A DNA stretch of 12,824 nt from assembly GCA_036446455.1 (NCBI GenBank), contig JAZFSZ010000154.1:1-12824 (forward strand). Direction: 5' to 3'. Positions 12,376 through 12,824 of this stretch are shown here, piece after piece. Under the pieces are notes generated by a model. That model was not told where the DNA came from and ran no database searches. It saw only the letters and a list, made by a program, of their open reading frames with translations. Each line of letters begins with the position of its first letter. Position 1 is the stretch's first letter. This DNA comes from JAZFSZ01 sp036446455 (GTDB taxonomy: Bacteria > Pseudomonadota > Gammaproteobacteria > Acidiferrobacterales > JAJDNE01). The position numbers and the translations under genes were made by a program.

Positions 12376-12824
12376 GTGGCGACCCGGCCAGTGCTCAAAA
12401 TGGGTGATCCCTTGTTGTTCGAAGAAGCGGATCCGGTGATAAAATTCAGTACGCCAGAACTCGATCAACTTGTCGAAGACATGTTCGATACCATGCGTGC
12501 CGAATCTGGCGCCGGTCTTGCCGCACCGCAAATCGGTGTATCACAGAGGGTAGTGATTTTCGGCGTGGAGGCTAACCCACGATATCCGGATATCGAAGAG
12601 ATTCCGATGACCGTGCTCATCAATCCGATCATTGAGCCGATTGGCGATGAAATGGAGCAGGGGTGGGAGGGTTGTCTTAGCGTGCCGGGCATGCGCGGCC
12701 TGGTGCCACGTTACACCACCATCCGTTATCGCGGTTTCAATCAGAAGGGCGAAACGCTCGAACAGGTGGTATCTGAATTCCATGCGCGCGGGGTGCAGCA
12801 CGAGTGCGATCACCTCGATGGCAT
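12376..12824 (+). CDS. def: Peptide deformylase, 5' part (3' end outside window)
   Basis: This metalloenzyme removes the formyl group from the N-terminal methionine of new proteins. The first 149 residues are present and contain all three catalytic motifs: GAGLAAPQIG (45-54), EGCLSVPG (98-105) and QHECDHLDG (141-149). The metal ligands Cys100, His142 and His146 and the catalytic Glu143 are all kept. Only a short C-terminal tail is cut off by the window edge. A loop with NPRYPDIEEIPM (67-78) before LINP resembles the second deformylase of pseudomonads and the organellar PDF1A group, rather than the classical enzyme encoded beside fmt. It starts with GTG behind AGAGGAG. No fmt gene is seen next to it on the left; the right side is unknown. 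The name def is used for all such paralogues. Confidence 0.93.
   Translation, partial: MATRPVLKMGDPLLFEEADPVIKFSTPELDQLVEDMFDTMRAESGAGLAAPQIGVSQRVVIFGVEANPRYPDIEEIPMTVLINPIIEPIGDEMEQGWEGCLSVPGMRGLVPRYTTIRYRGFNQKGETLEQVVSEFHARGVQHECDHLDG

Overview
The window reads as a stretch of chromosome from a gammaproteobacterium. The order rpsA-ihfB-lapA-lapB-pyrF is a known gammaproteobacterial arrangement, and the CsiV-family protein and the methylthioinosine-type phosphorylase fit the same class. However, lapB followed by a kinase-only heptose gene and hldD recalls the betaproteobacterial layout, so a lineage outside the enterics is likely. Base composition looks close to balanced. I see no tRNA, rRNA, IS element, CRISPR array or prophage gene. 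The sequence is almost completely coding, and no gap without a gene exceeds about 160 bases.

Left part (1-3385): the 3' end of rpsA (ribosomal protein S1) and ihfB (IHF beta), closed by a strong intrinsic terminator. Next come lapA, lapB and pyrF, packed with an 11-nt overlap and a 1-nt gap. LapA and LapB are inner-membrane regulators of lipopolysaccharide synthesis; PyrF makes UMP. A small secreted ComEA-like helix-hairpin-helix gene follows as a separate unit, with a good sigma70-like promoter overlapping the pyrF stop and its own terminator.

Central part (3906-11691): eight genes on the + strand, 0-20 nt apart or overlapping, with no terminator visible between them and a plausible promoter before the first. 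They are hldA and hldD (two steps to ADP-L-glycero-D-manno-heptose), manC, gmd and fcl (mannose-6-P or mannose-1-P to GDP-L-fucose), galU (UDP-glucose), hpt (IMP/GMP salvage) and an MTA-phosphorylase-family enzyme that looks like an S-methyl-5'-thioinosine phosphorylase. Six genes make activated sugars for surface glycans. The last two form a plausible purine salvage pair: the phosphorylase would release hypoxanthine and Hpt would convert it to IMP. There are no glycosyltransferases, flippases or polymerases here, and GmhA, GmhB, HldC and phosphomannomutase are missing, so they must lie elsewhere if the pathways are complete.

Right part (11688-12824): a csiV-like gene on the - strand converges on the operon and shares a palindromic CTAG stop with it. 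Divergent from it is a peptide deformylase gene with a GTG start that runs off the end.

I found no clear new system. The points most worth checking are the purine salvage pair in a sugar-nucleotide operon, the low-complexity insertion in Fcl, the kinase-only HldA in a mixed gene layout, and the hairpin at the predicted 5' end of the ComEA-like transcript.
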